Positions 1 through 8,000 of a DNA stretch of 64,000 nucleotides are shown piece after piece (the first letter of the stretch is position 1; each line of letters starts with the position of its first letter). A program made the position numbers and the translations under genes. The DNA lies in contig JAPLNR010000060.1 in NCBI GenBank assembly GCA_026401035.1, forward strand, positions 153,330 through 217,329. Reading direction: 5' to 3'. Source of the DNA: Planctomycetia bacterium. GTDB lineage: Bacteria; Planctomycetota; Planctomycetia; Pirellulales; UBA1268. The notes under the pieces are model-generated. The model was not told the DNA's origin. It made no database searches and saw nothing but the letters and a program-made list of their open reading frames with translations.

Positions 1-140
1 GCATACCTTTGGCATGCGCCCGCGCGGTCGGAGTGGAAGGGGGCGGCAACCGTACCTGCCCGCAGCCACCGGGGACAAGGCCAGCCCAGCCTCACCAAAG
101 CACGCATTCCATGCTTGGGTGCCGGCTTTTCCGGTAGTCT

Positions 141-398
141 TCAGCCGGCGGCGACCTGCACATAGCCCAGGGATCGCACAACCTCGAGCACTTCGCTGCA
201 GGTGGGGAACATGCGGCCACTCGTCCGCTTGTAGCGTTCCAGGGCCTGCATGAATTCGATCTCGTCCCGGCCGTAGTCGCGTTCGCACGTGGTCGGATCG
301 ATCAGCCGCCGCCGCTCATTGCCGCCGGCCCGAACCGCGACCGACTGATTCGATTTCCGCTGCGACGAACGGGGGGATTTCACGGCTGCGATCGACAT
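141..398 (-). CDS. Small conserved protein of unknown function (85 aa)
   Basis: The product is 85 residues. The first third is Ser/Arg/Lys-rich. The rest is acidic and helical, with the motif [20 protein letters not shown] followed by [21 protein letters not shown] associate this motif with a family of small planctomycete proteins of unknown function. The ATG at 398 is preferred over upstream starts because AAGGAG sits 6 nt before it. There is no signal peptide or membrane segment. It stands alone, and the long stretch upstream holds repeat DNA. I do not assign a function. Confidence 0.8.
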   Translation of the reverse strand: MSIAAVKSPRSSQRKSNQSVAVRAGGNERRRLIDPTTCERDYGRDEIEFMQALERYKRTSGRMFPTCSEVLEVVRSLGYVQVAAG

Positions 399-686
399 TG
401 CTGGCTCCTTGAACTGGTGTTTCGCATCAGGTGGATGCGGGTGGGGTTGCTGGACGGCCTTCGGTGGGAAGGTCTGAGGGAAGTATGCAGCATGCCGACG
501 GCGCAAGCTTTTCCCGTTCCGAAAAATCTCCCGCTGGTCCGGCTATTCCGGACAGGGCAATCCCTGCGGCCCCGCCGCGGCCTCACGACCGTCACATTCG
601 GACCGTCCTGAACCACCAGCGGTGCCGCCGCACATGCAGGAGTGCCGGCCACTCGCGTCGGGATCCGGCGGCAATGCGGCCTGTCC
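399..686. other. Gene-free stretch between a small gene and the foldback repeat
   Basis: I see no coding sequence here. The lower end is the 5' leader and presumed promoter region of the minus-strand small gene. A short hairpin (TCCGG, 5-nt loop, CCGGA) lies at 538-552. The open frames in the stretch are random high-GC frames. Confidence 0.5.
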
Positions 687-1131
687 CAATCCTGTTCGGC
701 ACGGCGATTGCGTTGAGGCGCCCAATCCGGCTTCGGGCCACCCACGCCCCGTCGCCGGACGTTCACTGCGGGCATCCATGCCCTTCGCTCACTCGATGCT
801 GCCTGCGCTGGTCAGAGCGCCTGCGCTTCGCCATCCTGGCTGCGCTGGCCAGCAACGCCGGCTCCCGGGGCATGGATGGCCCTTTGCCTCCGTCTGACTG
901 TGTCATCTCCTTCGGGTAGGCACGGGGTATCCCGTGCCCCAGGAGCCGGGCTCGGCGGCCAGCGCAGCCAGGATGGCGAAGCGCAGCCGGCGTGCAGAGA
1001 GCGCAGGGCAGGATGCCCGTAGCGAACGTCCGGCGATGGGGCATGGGCTACCCCGTGCCGGTTGGGCGGGTTGACTCTCGGTACCAAACGCCAGGCCGGC
1101 CTCAAGGCAAGCGCCGTGCCGAACAGGATTG
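687..1131. repeat. Foldback (MITE-like) dispersed element, copy 1
   Basis: A 445-bp non-coding element. Its ends, 687-718 and 1100-1131, are inverted repeats matching at 30 of 32 positions and starting CAATCCTGTTCGGCACGGCG. Inside, the left arm (about 740-880) is a diverged inverted copy of the right arm (about 925-1065), so the whole element can fold on itself. A second copy in opposite orientation lies at about 28171-28595, and an isolated terminal sequence at 62433-62463. No transposase frame is present. This looks like a miniature inverted-repeat or foldback element moved in trans, or a long hairpin RNA. The mobility is inference. Confidence 0.8.
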
Positions 1132-1182
1132 AGCCCGTCCTCCTTTCCGGAGGGCAATCTTCGTGCCGCAAGCCCGGATAGA

Positions 1183-1839
1183 TCAGCGATTGCCGAAGAA
1201 TTTCTTCAGGGCTTCGGCGGCCGCGTCGCGGGAACTGTCGGCCGATTTCTTGGCCGATTGTGGCAGCATGCCAGGCTTGGCCTTCGATTCCTTCACCGCC
1301 TCGATGGCCAGGGCGCTGCTCGATTTTGAAATTCCCGACTCCGAATCGCCGGCACCCGTCACGCCGGAGCCGGATGCCACGAGCGGCGGTGCCGAGTGAA
1401 TGTTACTCGAGTCATCGGTGGGGTCTGTTCCCAAGTTCGGGGCGGAGGCCGTCCGCACCGTCTGCGTCGTGTCGAACATGCCCGCCGGTGCCTCGTCCGT
1501 CATGAGCCACTTCGACACGTCCTCTTCGCTGCCACTGGCGACCGGTGCGGAGCAGGACACCTTCAACTCCAACGCGCCAACGCGAATGAGATCACCAGTC
1601 GAAACCTTGGCTTTTCCGGTGATCCGCTGACCGTTGACGAACGTGCCGTTGCGGCTGCCGAGATCCTCCACCCAGACTTCCGCGGGACCGACGTGAATGG
1701 CACAGTGCCGGCGGCTCACGTCCTCGCTGAGCGGCCGTACATCGCAGTCTTCGGCCCGGCCGATCAGCAATTTGTTCCGTTTGACGGAAATGGCCCGGCC
1801 GGCACTTTTGCCGGATGCGACGATCAGTTTCGTGACCAT
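1183..1839 (-). CDS. FHA-domain protein
   Basis: The product is 218 residues. An N-terminal forkhead-associated domain (about residues 1-95) shows the family motifs: GRAEDCD, then SRRHC, then LGSRNGTFVNG. FHA domains bind phosphothreonine peptides, usually near Ser/Thr kinases. The C-terminal half is Ser/Thr/Ala-rich and looks disordered, ending in a basic, helical AAAEALKKFFGNR-type tail. The start at 1839 is chosen because the FHA fold begins immediately after it; 32 more codons are open upstream but look non-coding. No kinase or phosphatase is adjacent. It lies downstream of lplA on the same strand, 160 nt away. Confidence 0.88.
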   Translation of the reverse strand: MVTKLIVASGKSAGRAISVKRNKLLIGRAEDCDVRPLSEDVSRRHCAIHVGPAEVWVEDLGSRNGTFVNGQRITGKAKVSTGDLIRVGALELKVSCSAPVASGSEEDVSKWLMTDEAPAGMFDTTQTVRTASAPNLGTDPTDDSSNIHSAPPLVASGSGVTGAGDSESGISKSSSALAIEAVKESKAKPGMLPQSAKKSADSSRDAAAEALKKFFGNR

Positions 1840-1999
1840 GGGGCGTTGGCTCTCGAACGTCGGCGCTGTGCTGTGAAGGGAGAATCCGATCCAGGAGCCC
1901 GGAGAGGGTACTGCCAAATGTAATCCTATCAACATCCCGCGTTAGAAAGCCAGCCAAAGCCGACAGGCGTCGCGATGCCGCGGCTTCCGCCCCCGGGCC

Positions 2000-2812
2000 T
2001 CAACGCCTGCCAATCCAGCCGGCGTCCCGAAACCGGGCCGCATGGTCGTCCAGGTTTCGCGAGTGAAGCCCCCGAAACTCGCCGGGCTGGCTGAGAACAT
2101 CGGCCTCCAGCGTCTGGGCGACCAACTGCAGCCACCGTTCGAGGAGCGGCTGGGGCTCGAGATCCGCCGTCGGCCGGGAAGCACAGAGATCGGACACTCC
2201 GGGATGGCAGGCCCGTCCGGCCAGGGTGCCATTGCGACGGACGAGCAGACTGCCGTGCTGCAGCACCGCCCCCTCGAGCCGCCGCTGGGCACTGCCCATG
2301 ATCTTGTGGCCCCGACCACCCGCGGCGGCCGCCTGCTCATGCACGACGAGATCCCCGGAAGCCCGCCTGTCGAAGCAGAAGAAGGAGTCGTCCCCGGCGG
2401 TCGAGGCCGCTGCCGGGGCGGGGCTGCCCGGCGGACGCCACAGCACGGCCTGGATGCCTTGCTCGCGGAGGGCTTCGGCCATCGCAGCATGCAGGGCGTC
2501 GTACAGCACCTGCGGTGAGGCGCCCCACGGATGGGTCTTGGGCACGGCTGCGGCGTAGGTCAAATCGCTGCCGTGAACGATCGCTCCGCCGCCGCTGGGG
2601 CGGCGCACCAGCGGCACACCGCGAATCTCGGCGACGGCTGTCGCGTCGTCGAGTTTCTGGAATGCACCCAGTGAAATCGTCGTCGGCTCCCAGCCGTAGA
2701 TCCGCACGAGGAGCGCGTCGAGTCTCAGCGACTCGGCCGCCAGCAGTTCGTCGGCGGCCATGTTCGTGGGGCCATCGCCGGCTCCATCCCACCAAACGTG
2801 GATCAGATGCAT
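2000..2812 (-). CDS. lplA: Lipoate-protein ligase family protein
   Basis: The 270-residue protein belongs to the BPL/LplA/LipB fold. Visible signatures are RRPSGGGAIVHG near residue 72 (lipoyl/adenylate-binding loop) and KIMGSAQRR near 170, containing the conserved catalytic-type lysine. It would attach lipoate or octanoate to lipoyl domains. The obvious substrate is GcvH, encoded just upstream in the same direction. The ATG at 2812 has AGGA 9 nt upstream; an in-frame GTG lies 6 nt earlier. A 14-bp perfect palindrome (2820-2833) and a small hairpin (2853-2869) lie in the gcvH-lplA gap. Ligase versus transferase (LipM-like) cannot be decided from sequence alone. Confidence 0.85.
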   Translation of the reverse strand: MHLIHVWWDGAGDGPTNMAADELLAAESLRLDALLVRIYGWEPTTISLGAFQKLDDATAVAEIRGVPLVRRPSGGGAIVHGSDLTYAAAVPKTHPWGASPQVLYDALHAAMAEALREQGIQAVLWRPPGSPAPAAASTAGDDSFFCFDRRASGDLVVHEQAAAAGGRGHKIMGSAQRRLEGAVLQHGSLLVRRNGTLAGRACHPGVSDLCASRPTADLEPQPLLERWLQLVAQTLEADVLSQPGEFRGLHSRNLDDHAARFRDAGWIGRR

Positions 2813-2900
2813 CGTCACTTGTCCTGCAGGACACCGGCTGGCGTGAGCGACGGACAGCGCAGGGCTGTCAGGCGGTGAAGCGTCGTTCCGGAGCTATTTT

Positions 2901-3287
2901 TCAGTGGGGCTGGCTTTTCAGGAGGGCGTCGTAGGCGGACTGGTCGAGGAGCGTGTCGAGTTCTTTTGGGTCGTCCGGGCGGATGCGGATGATCCAGCCG
3001 GCATTGTAGGGATCCTTGCCGAGCGTCTCGAGCGCATTGGGCAACGCGGCATTCACCTCGACGATCTCGCCCGACACCGGGGAGTAGAGATCGCTCACGG
3101 CCTTCACGCTCTCAATCTCACCGAACGATTCGCCGGCTTTCACACGCCTGCCGACGGCCGGCAGTTGCATGAAGACGAGATCCGTCAACGCCTCGACGGC
3201 GTAGGCTGAAACGCCCACCGTCGCCAAACCACTCGGTTCGGGGCGGACCCACTCGTGCGACTTTGCAAATCTCATTTCCGCGGCCAT
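2901..3287 (-). CDS. gcvH: Glycine cleavage system H protein
   Basis: A 128-residue lipoyl-carrier protein that shuttles the aminomethyl group between the P, T and L proteins of glycine cleavage. The lipoylation motif ESVKAVSDLYSPVSGEI is intact, with the acceptor lysine at residue 62. The length is normal for the family. The start at 3287 has GGAGA 8 nt upstream. It lies 29 nt after gcvT and about 90 nt before the lipoate ligase, on the same strand. Confidence 0.97.
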   Translation of the reverse strand: MAAEMRFAKSHEWVRPEPSGLATVGVSAYAVEALTDLVFMQLPAVGRRVKAGESFGEIESVKAVSDLYSPVSGEIVEVNAALPNALETLGKDPYNAGWIIRIRPDDPKELDTLLDQSAYDALLKSQPH

Positions 3288-3316
3288 CGCTTTTGTCTCC
3301 GGAGGCTCGATTCCAG

Positions 3317-4477
3317 TCAGGATTGCAGTGCCGGCGTCTTGGTTGGCCGGCAGTAAAAGGGCAGGGGAGCGACCGTCGCGGCCTGCCGTGTGTCACGAAT
3401 AAGCACGTCGAGCGCGGTACCGGCGGCAGCCACGTCGCGGTCGACCATCGCCATCGCGACGGACCGCTGGAGCGTCGGTGAAAAACTGCCGCTCGTCACG
3501 ACGCCGACCTCCCGATCGCCGCGCCATACCGAGTGGCCTTCGCGGGCGCTCCGCTTCGAGTCAAAGGCGAGCCCCACCCGCACACGGCCGGCGGGGTGGT
3601 CGCGCAGGGCGACGAACCGTCCGCTGCCAGGAAAACTCCGGCCGTCGAGGTTCACCGCCAAGTCGAGTCCGATTGCAAACGGGTCTGAGTCGGCCCGCAG
3701 TTCGTGGCCGTAGAGTGGCATCCCGGCCTCGAGCCGCAGGGTATCGCGGGCGCCGAGACCACAGGCCAGCAGGCCGGCCGGGGCCCCGGCGGCATGGATG
3801 GCCTCCCATACCGGCACTGCAGCAGCGGCCGCGACGACCAGCTCGACACCGTCTTCGCCGGTGTAGCCAGTGCGGCTCACGGCTGCGGGCTGGCCGGCAA
3901 CGGTCGCCGTCGTGGCCCGATAGTTCCCCAACTGCCGGATCTGCGCGGCCTCGAGGGGATCGCACAACTGGCAGACGATGTCGATCGCGACTGGTCCCTG
4001 CACGGCGATCATCGCCGTGTCCGACGTACGATCCACGAGCGTCACACCCGTCGGTGGCAGTTGTGTCCGGAGCCAGGCAACCACCTTCTCGCGATTGCTG
4101 GCGTTGACCACGAGCGCCAGCCGCGGCGTGCCGTCTGCCGCGTCGACATCTCGGGAGACGAGGGCGTCGTCGAGCACGGCCACGCCGGTATCCGCGGCGT
4201 CGCTGGTGATCAGCGTATACCGCACCCGGCCCGGTTCGATGCCGGCCACGCGGCGGGTCAGCAGTGACTCGAGCCAGGCGCTGGCCGCCGGGCCATGGAC
4301 CGCGAGCCGGCCCATGTGGGAGACGTCGAAGAGGCCGGCCGCCCTGCGCGTCGCCAGATGTTCGTCCACGATCGATGCGTATTGCACCGGCATCTTCCAG
4401 CCGGCGAAATCGACCATGCGGCCGCCGTGCGACTCATGCCAACCGCACAACGGCGTCTGCAGAAGCATTTGAGACAT
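3317..4477 (-). CDS. gcvT: Aminomethyltransferase, glycine cleavage T protein
   Basis: A 386-residue tetrahydrofolate-dependent aminomethyltransferase. It has the N-terminal family sequence (LCGWHESHGGRMVDFAGWKMPVQY), a folate-domain region with SRTGYTGEDGVEL, and a C-terminal beta-barrel with SGSFSPTLQRSVAMAMVD. The start at 4477 (MSQMLLQTPL) fits homologues; the frame is open 46 codons further but that sequence is not protein-like. It leads a gcvT-gcvH-lplA unit. The P protein is absent from the window. Confidence 0.96.
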   Translation of the reverse strand: MSQMLLQTPLCGWHESHGGRMVDFAGWKMPVQYASIVDEHLATRRAAGLFDVSHMGRLAVHGPAASAWLESLLTRRVAGIEPGRVRYTLITSDAADTGVAVLDDALVSRDVDAADGTPRLALVVNASNREKVVAWLRTQLPPTGVTLVDRTSDTAMIAVQGPVAIDIVCQLCDPLEAAQIRQLGNYRATTATVAGQPAAVSRTGYTGEDGVELVVAAAAAVPVWEAIHAAGAPAGLLACGLGARDTLRLEAGMPLYGHELRADSDPFAIGLDLAVNLDGRSFPGSGRFVALRDHPAGRVRVGLAFDSKRSAREGHSVWRGDREVGVVTSGSFSPTLQRSVAMAMVDRDVAAAGTALDVLIRDTRQAATVAPLPFYCRPTKTPALQS

Positions 4478-4546
4478 GAGTCTGGGATTGGTTCCGAAGA
4501 GAACAGGCACGGGCCGATGGTCGCGGCATCGCGGAGCGTTGGCCGA

Positions 4547-4552
4547 ATTGTA
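4547..4552 (-). promoter_or_regulatory. Candidate -10 element for gcvT-gcvH-lplA
   Basis: TACAAT on the minus strand lies 70 nt upstream of the gcvT start. No convincing -35 is visible 16-18 nt upstream. The leader of about 60 nt does not resemble a glycine riboswitch. Confidence 0.35.
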
Positions 4553-4626
4553 GGAACCCTGCCGAAAGCTGCTAGCCTCCCGATGCCATCTCGCCGCTGA
4601 GCGGATCGGTGGCAATCCGGAGCCAG

Positions 4627-6702
4627 TCAGTTTTTCCGCCGCTTTGACTTCCGCCCCGACTGCCTGGGCTTCTGCCTGCCTTTCGACGGCGGGGAACCCT
4701 TCCGCCGCGGCGGCGGCGCACGCGCTGGACGCACCACGCCGGCATCGATCAGCCGGAAATCGAGCGTCCGCCGCTCGAGGTCGACCCGGGCCACCACCAC
4801 CCGCACACGGTCCCCGAGTCGAAAGGAATTGCCAGGCCGACGGCCGGAAAGCGTGTGACTCGCCCGCTCGTAGCGATAGGTGTCATCGGGCAGGGCGTCG
4901 AGCGCCACGAGGCCCTCCGCCGGCAGGCCGAGCCCCTGGACGAACAGGCCGAACGATTCGACGCCCGTCACCACGGCATCCATCTCATGCCCGATCCGCG
5001 AACTGAGGAAGTGGAGCAGCTTGAGTTTGACGAGTTCGCGTTCCGCCGACTCGGCACGCCGTTCCAGCTGCGAGCACTGCTCGCCGAGCTGCTGCAGCCC
5101 ATCGGCCGGCGGCCGCCGGCCGCGGGCGAGGCTGTCGAGCGCCCGGTGCACGGTGAGATCGGGATAGCGGCGGATGGGAGACGTGAAGTGGCAATAGCAG
5201 TCGCTGGCGAGCGCGAAGTGGCCGTCCTCCTGCGGCCCGTAGGCCGCGCGGGTGAGGCTGCGAAGCACCGCGTAATGCACGGCATGCTCCTCGGGGCGGC
5301 CCCGGGTCATGCCCAACAGCCGCTGCAATTCGAACCGGCTCTCGAGCGAATCGACCTCGAAGCCCAGTTCGGTGACGAACTCCGTCAGCTGCCGTAACTT
5401 CCGCAGGTCGGGAGAGGGATGAATGCGTCGCAGGAATCCGGCCCGCGCCGCGGCAAGCTTCTCGGCCACCGCCTCGTTGGCCGAGAGCATGAACTCCTCG
5501 ATGATCTTGTGGCTCTCGGTGTTCTCGACGACGTGGGCCCCCTGCACCCGGCCATCGCGGTCGAGGTCGATCTTCACTTCCGGCATCGACAGTTCGAGCG
5601 CCCCCCGGGCGGAGCGACGGGCCCGCAGAATTCTCGACAGGTCGCGCATCCGGCCCAGGAGCGCCCGCACCTCGGCCGTCATTTCCACGGACGATGTCTG
5701 GGGATCGGCGAGGAAGACGTCGACCTCCTCGTAGGCGAAACGCCGCACGCTCCTGATCGCCGACCGCTCCACCTGCGAGTCGACCAGGATGCCCTCTGAT
5801 GAAAACTCCATCCAGCAGGTCCGCGCATACCGCACGCGGCCCGGCTGCAGGCTGGCAAGGTTGTTCGAGACGATCTCCGGAAGCATCGGGATCACCCGAT
5901 CAGGCAGGTAGACGCTCGTGCCCCGGGCAAGCGCCTCCTGGTCGAGCGGCGATCCCTCCTTCACGAAGTGCGACACGTCGGCGATGTGGACGCCGAGCAG
6001 CCAATGGCCGCGTTCGATCCGCTCGAGCGAGATCGCGTCGTCGAAGTCGCGGGCGTCCACCGGATCGATGGTCACGATCACGTTCGCCGTGAGGTCGCGG
6101 CGGTCGGCGGGAATCTCCTCCTCGAACCGATCGGCCTGCCGGCGGGCATCGGCGAGCACCTCCTCGGGGAAGGGGCCGGGCAGTCCAAACTCGCAGATCA
6201 CCGTCTTGGTGTCGACACCCGGCTCTCCCGACTTGCCGAGCACCTCGACGATCACACCCTCGCCGTCGCGGAGATGCGTGGGGAACCGCACCATCTCGAC
6301 CACGACCTTGTCTTTCTCACGCACTCCCTTGGCACCGGGATCACCGACCGTGACCGGGCGTGCGAAACTCGTGCCGTCGATCTGCACCCAACCGGCTTGG
6401 GCGGTCTCGAAATAACTGCCGACGAACCGGGTCGTGCGCCGCTCCACCACTTCGATGATCTCGCCGGCCGGGCCGGGGCGCCGGGCATCGCGGGCAGGCG
6501 ATACCCGCACCCGCACCGTGTCGCCGCTGGCGGCATCGAGCGCCGCGGTGAACGCGATATGAATGTCGCCCGAGCGGTCGCCGGCGACGGCGTCGAGCGG
6601 ACGCACGAAGCCATAGCCGCCGGCAGCCCGACGAAATACGCCGACCACGCCTTCAAGACGGCGTTCGCGTGACTTCCCGGTATGTGGTCGCTGAGCGGTC
6701 AT
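4627..6702 (-). CDS. rnr: Ribonuclease R / RNase II family 3'-5' exoribonuclease
   Basis: A 691-residue processive 3'-5' exoribonuclease. Cold-shock/OB-type segments fill the N-terminal third. The RNB catalytic domain carries the metal-binding aspartates in DPVDARDFDDAISLER at about residues 213-228. An S1 domain lies near 595-670, followed by a Lys/Arg-rich tail (KGRQKPRQSGRKSKRRKN) as in many RNase R proteins. The start at 6702 has GAGGAA 7 nt upstream; the frame is open further but that sequence is not conserved in character. The yhaM-like exonuclease gene lies upstream on the same strand. Confidence 0.95.
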   Translation of the reverse strand: MTAQRPHTGKSRERRLEGVVGVFRRAAGGYGFVRPLDAVAGDRSGDIHIAFTAALDAASGDTVRVRVSPARDARRPGPAGEIIEVVERRTTRFVGSYFETAQAGWVQIDGTSFARPVTVGDPGAKGVREKDKVVVEMVRFPTHLRDGEGVIVEVLGKSGEPGVDTKTVICEFGLPGPFPEEVLADARRQADRFEEEIPADRRDLTANVIVTIDPVDARDFDDAISLERIERGHWLLGVHIADVSHFVKEGSPLDQEALARGTSVYLPDRVIPMLPEIVSNNLASLQPGRVRYARTCWMEFSSEGILVDSQVERSAIRSVRRFAYEEVDVFLADPQTSSVEMTAEVRALLGRMRDLSRILRARRSARGALELSMPEVKIDLDRDGRVQGAHVVENTESHKIIEEFMLSANEAVAEKLAAARAGFLRRIHPSPDLRKLRQLTEFVTELGFEVDSLESRFELQRLLGMTRGRPEEHAVHYAVLRSLTRAAYGPQEDGHFALASDCYCHFTSPIRRYPDLTVHRALDSLARGRRPPADGLQQLGEQCSQLERRAESAERELVKLKLLHFLSSRIGHEMDAVVTGVESFGLFVQGLGLPAEGLVALDALPDDTYRYERASHTLSGRRPGNSFRLGDRVRVVVARVDLERRTLDFRLIDAGVVRPARAPPPRRKGSPPSKGRQKPRQSGRKSKRRKN

Positions 6703-6850
6703 GGATGGGTTCCTCGAATGCCATGCAGTGTAACCGCATGTGGGTGCAGCGGCCCCGGCCCGCCCGAATGGCACGCATCGCCCGGCATGGCAAACCTTTG
6801 CCGAGCCCTCGCCGGGGCTGTGGGGGACAGGGAGGCCCTGCAGGATGAAA

Positions 6851-7909
6851 CTAGTCGCCGCCGTTCCGCCCGCGAAAGAACTTGCGGCCCTGGTTCTGCT
6901 GGTACTGGGTCCAGCCACCGTCGATCGAGGCTTCGTTTTGGAGCAACTGCAGCACGCCGGCCATCCGGGCATCCAGGTGATCGAGGTGGTGGAGGGCCAG
7001 GGCCTCGAGCGTCATCGGCAGTTTGGGGGCGCCAAATTCGTACTGGCCGTGATGGCTGGCGACCATGTGCTTCACACGGATCGCGAGCTCGTGATCGAAG
7101 GCGACGCCGCTGCGGTGCTGCACAGCCTGAATCTTCGCCTCGAGCAGTTCGAGGCCGAGCAGCACGTGACCGAGCAACTGGCCGGCGTCGGTGTAGGAAA
7201 AACCGCGTTCACTTTCCAGTTCCACAGTCTTGCCGATGTCGTGAAAGAGCACGCCCACGAGCAGGAGGTCACGGTCGAGCGCGGGATAGAGCGGGGCGAT
7301 GCGGTCGGCGAGCCGCAGGAGGTTGACGACGTGCTCGAGCAGGCCGCCGGCATAGGCGTGATGCTGTTTGACCCCGGCCGGGCTGCGAGTGAACGCCCGC
7401 ATCAGTTCGCCGTCGGCCAGCACCTCGAGAGCGAGCGCTTTGAGCGGCGACGCGCCGATCGTCCCGACGAGCGTGGTCAGCTCGGCGACCAGACGCTCGA
7501 CGTCGGCCTTGGAGAGGACGAGAAAATCCGACTCGTCGACCGAACGCGGATCGACCCGGCCGATCCCACTGACGATCAATTGCAGCGCGCCGGTAAACAG
7601 CTGCGTCGTGCCCTCGACGCGAACGTAATCCCCCTCGTCAAACGCCGCAAAATCCTCGTCGGAGGCGTTCCACATCCGGCCGGTGATCGACCCACTGCGA
7701 TCGGCGAGTTCGATCTGCAGGTAGAGCTGCCCGTTGCGGTTGGGACGCAGCTGCTTCTGCGTGGCGAGAAAGACCTGGTCAACGCTCGCCTGCGGGGCCA
7801 GTTCGGTGATGAACCGCCGGCTGGCCGGCTGCCGCCGTCCTGGCCGAAAGGGCTGCGGGGAATCTGCGCCGGAACGGGAGTCGGGGCCCTGATCGTGCAT
7901 GGTTGCCAT
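6851..7909 (-). CDS. yhaM: YhaM-type 3'-5' exoribonuclease (OB fold + HD domain)
   Basis: About 352 residues. An OB-fold nucleic-acid-binding domain comes first (QLYLQIELADRSGSITGRMWN), then an HD phosphohydrolase domain. Its metal ligands are visible in HHAYAGGLLEHVVNLL and LFHDIGKT, with a later MVASHHGQYEFGAPKLP. This matches the YhaM family. The start is either ATG 7909 or ATG 7900; neither has a clear Shine-Dalgarno sequence. It points towards rnr, 148 nt downstream, and its start region is divergent from proS. Confidence 0.9.
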   Translation of the reverse strand: MATMHDQGPDSRSGADSPQPFRPGRRQPASRRFITELAPQASVDQVFLATQKQLRPNRNGQLYLQIELADRSGSITGRMWNASDEDFAAFDEGDYVRVEGTTQLFTGALQLIVSGIGRVDPRSVDESDFLVLSKADVERLVAELTTLVGTIGASPLKALALEVLADGELMRAFTRSPAGVKQHHAYAGGLLEHVVNLLRLADRIAPLYPALDRDLLLVGVLFHDIGKTVELESERGFSYTDAGQLLGHVLLGLELLEAKIQAVQHRSGVAFDHELAIRVKHMVASHHGQYEFGAPKLPMTLEALALHHLDHLDARMAGVLQLLQNEASIDGGWTQYQQNQGRKFFRGRNGGD

Positions 7910-7954
7910 CCGGGACAGTCTACGGGGGCTTCCCAACGACTCACAAGCAGCGAC

Positions 7955-7960
7955 TACAAT
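7955..7960 (+). promoter_or_regulatory. Candidate -10 element for proS
   Basis: TACAAT lies 40 nt upstream of the proS ATG in the short divergent region with yhaM. The -35 is not obvious. Confidence 0.4.
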
Positions 7961-8000
7961 CCCGCCTTCCCTTCCCCTACGCCCACCGCCGGAGACCGCA

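Noticed and set aside
687..1131. Insertion sequence with transposase
   Set aside because: No frame in the element resembles any transposase, and its arms are inverted duplicates, so it is annotated as a non-coding foldback element.
4478..4626. Glycine riboswitch upstream of gcvT
   Set aside because: The leader is only about 60 nt if the TACAAT -10 is right, and I see neither the tandem aptamer shape nor its conserved cores.
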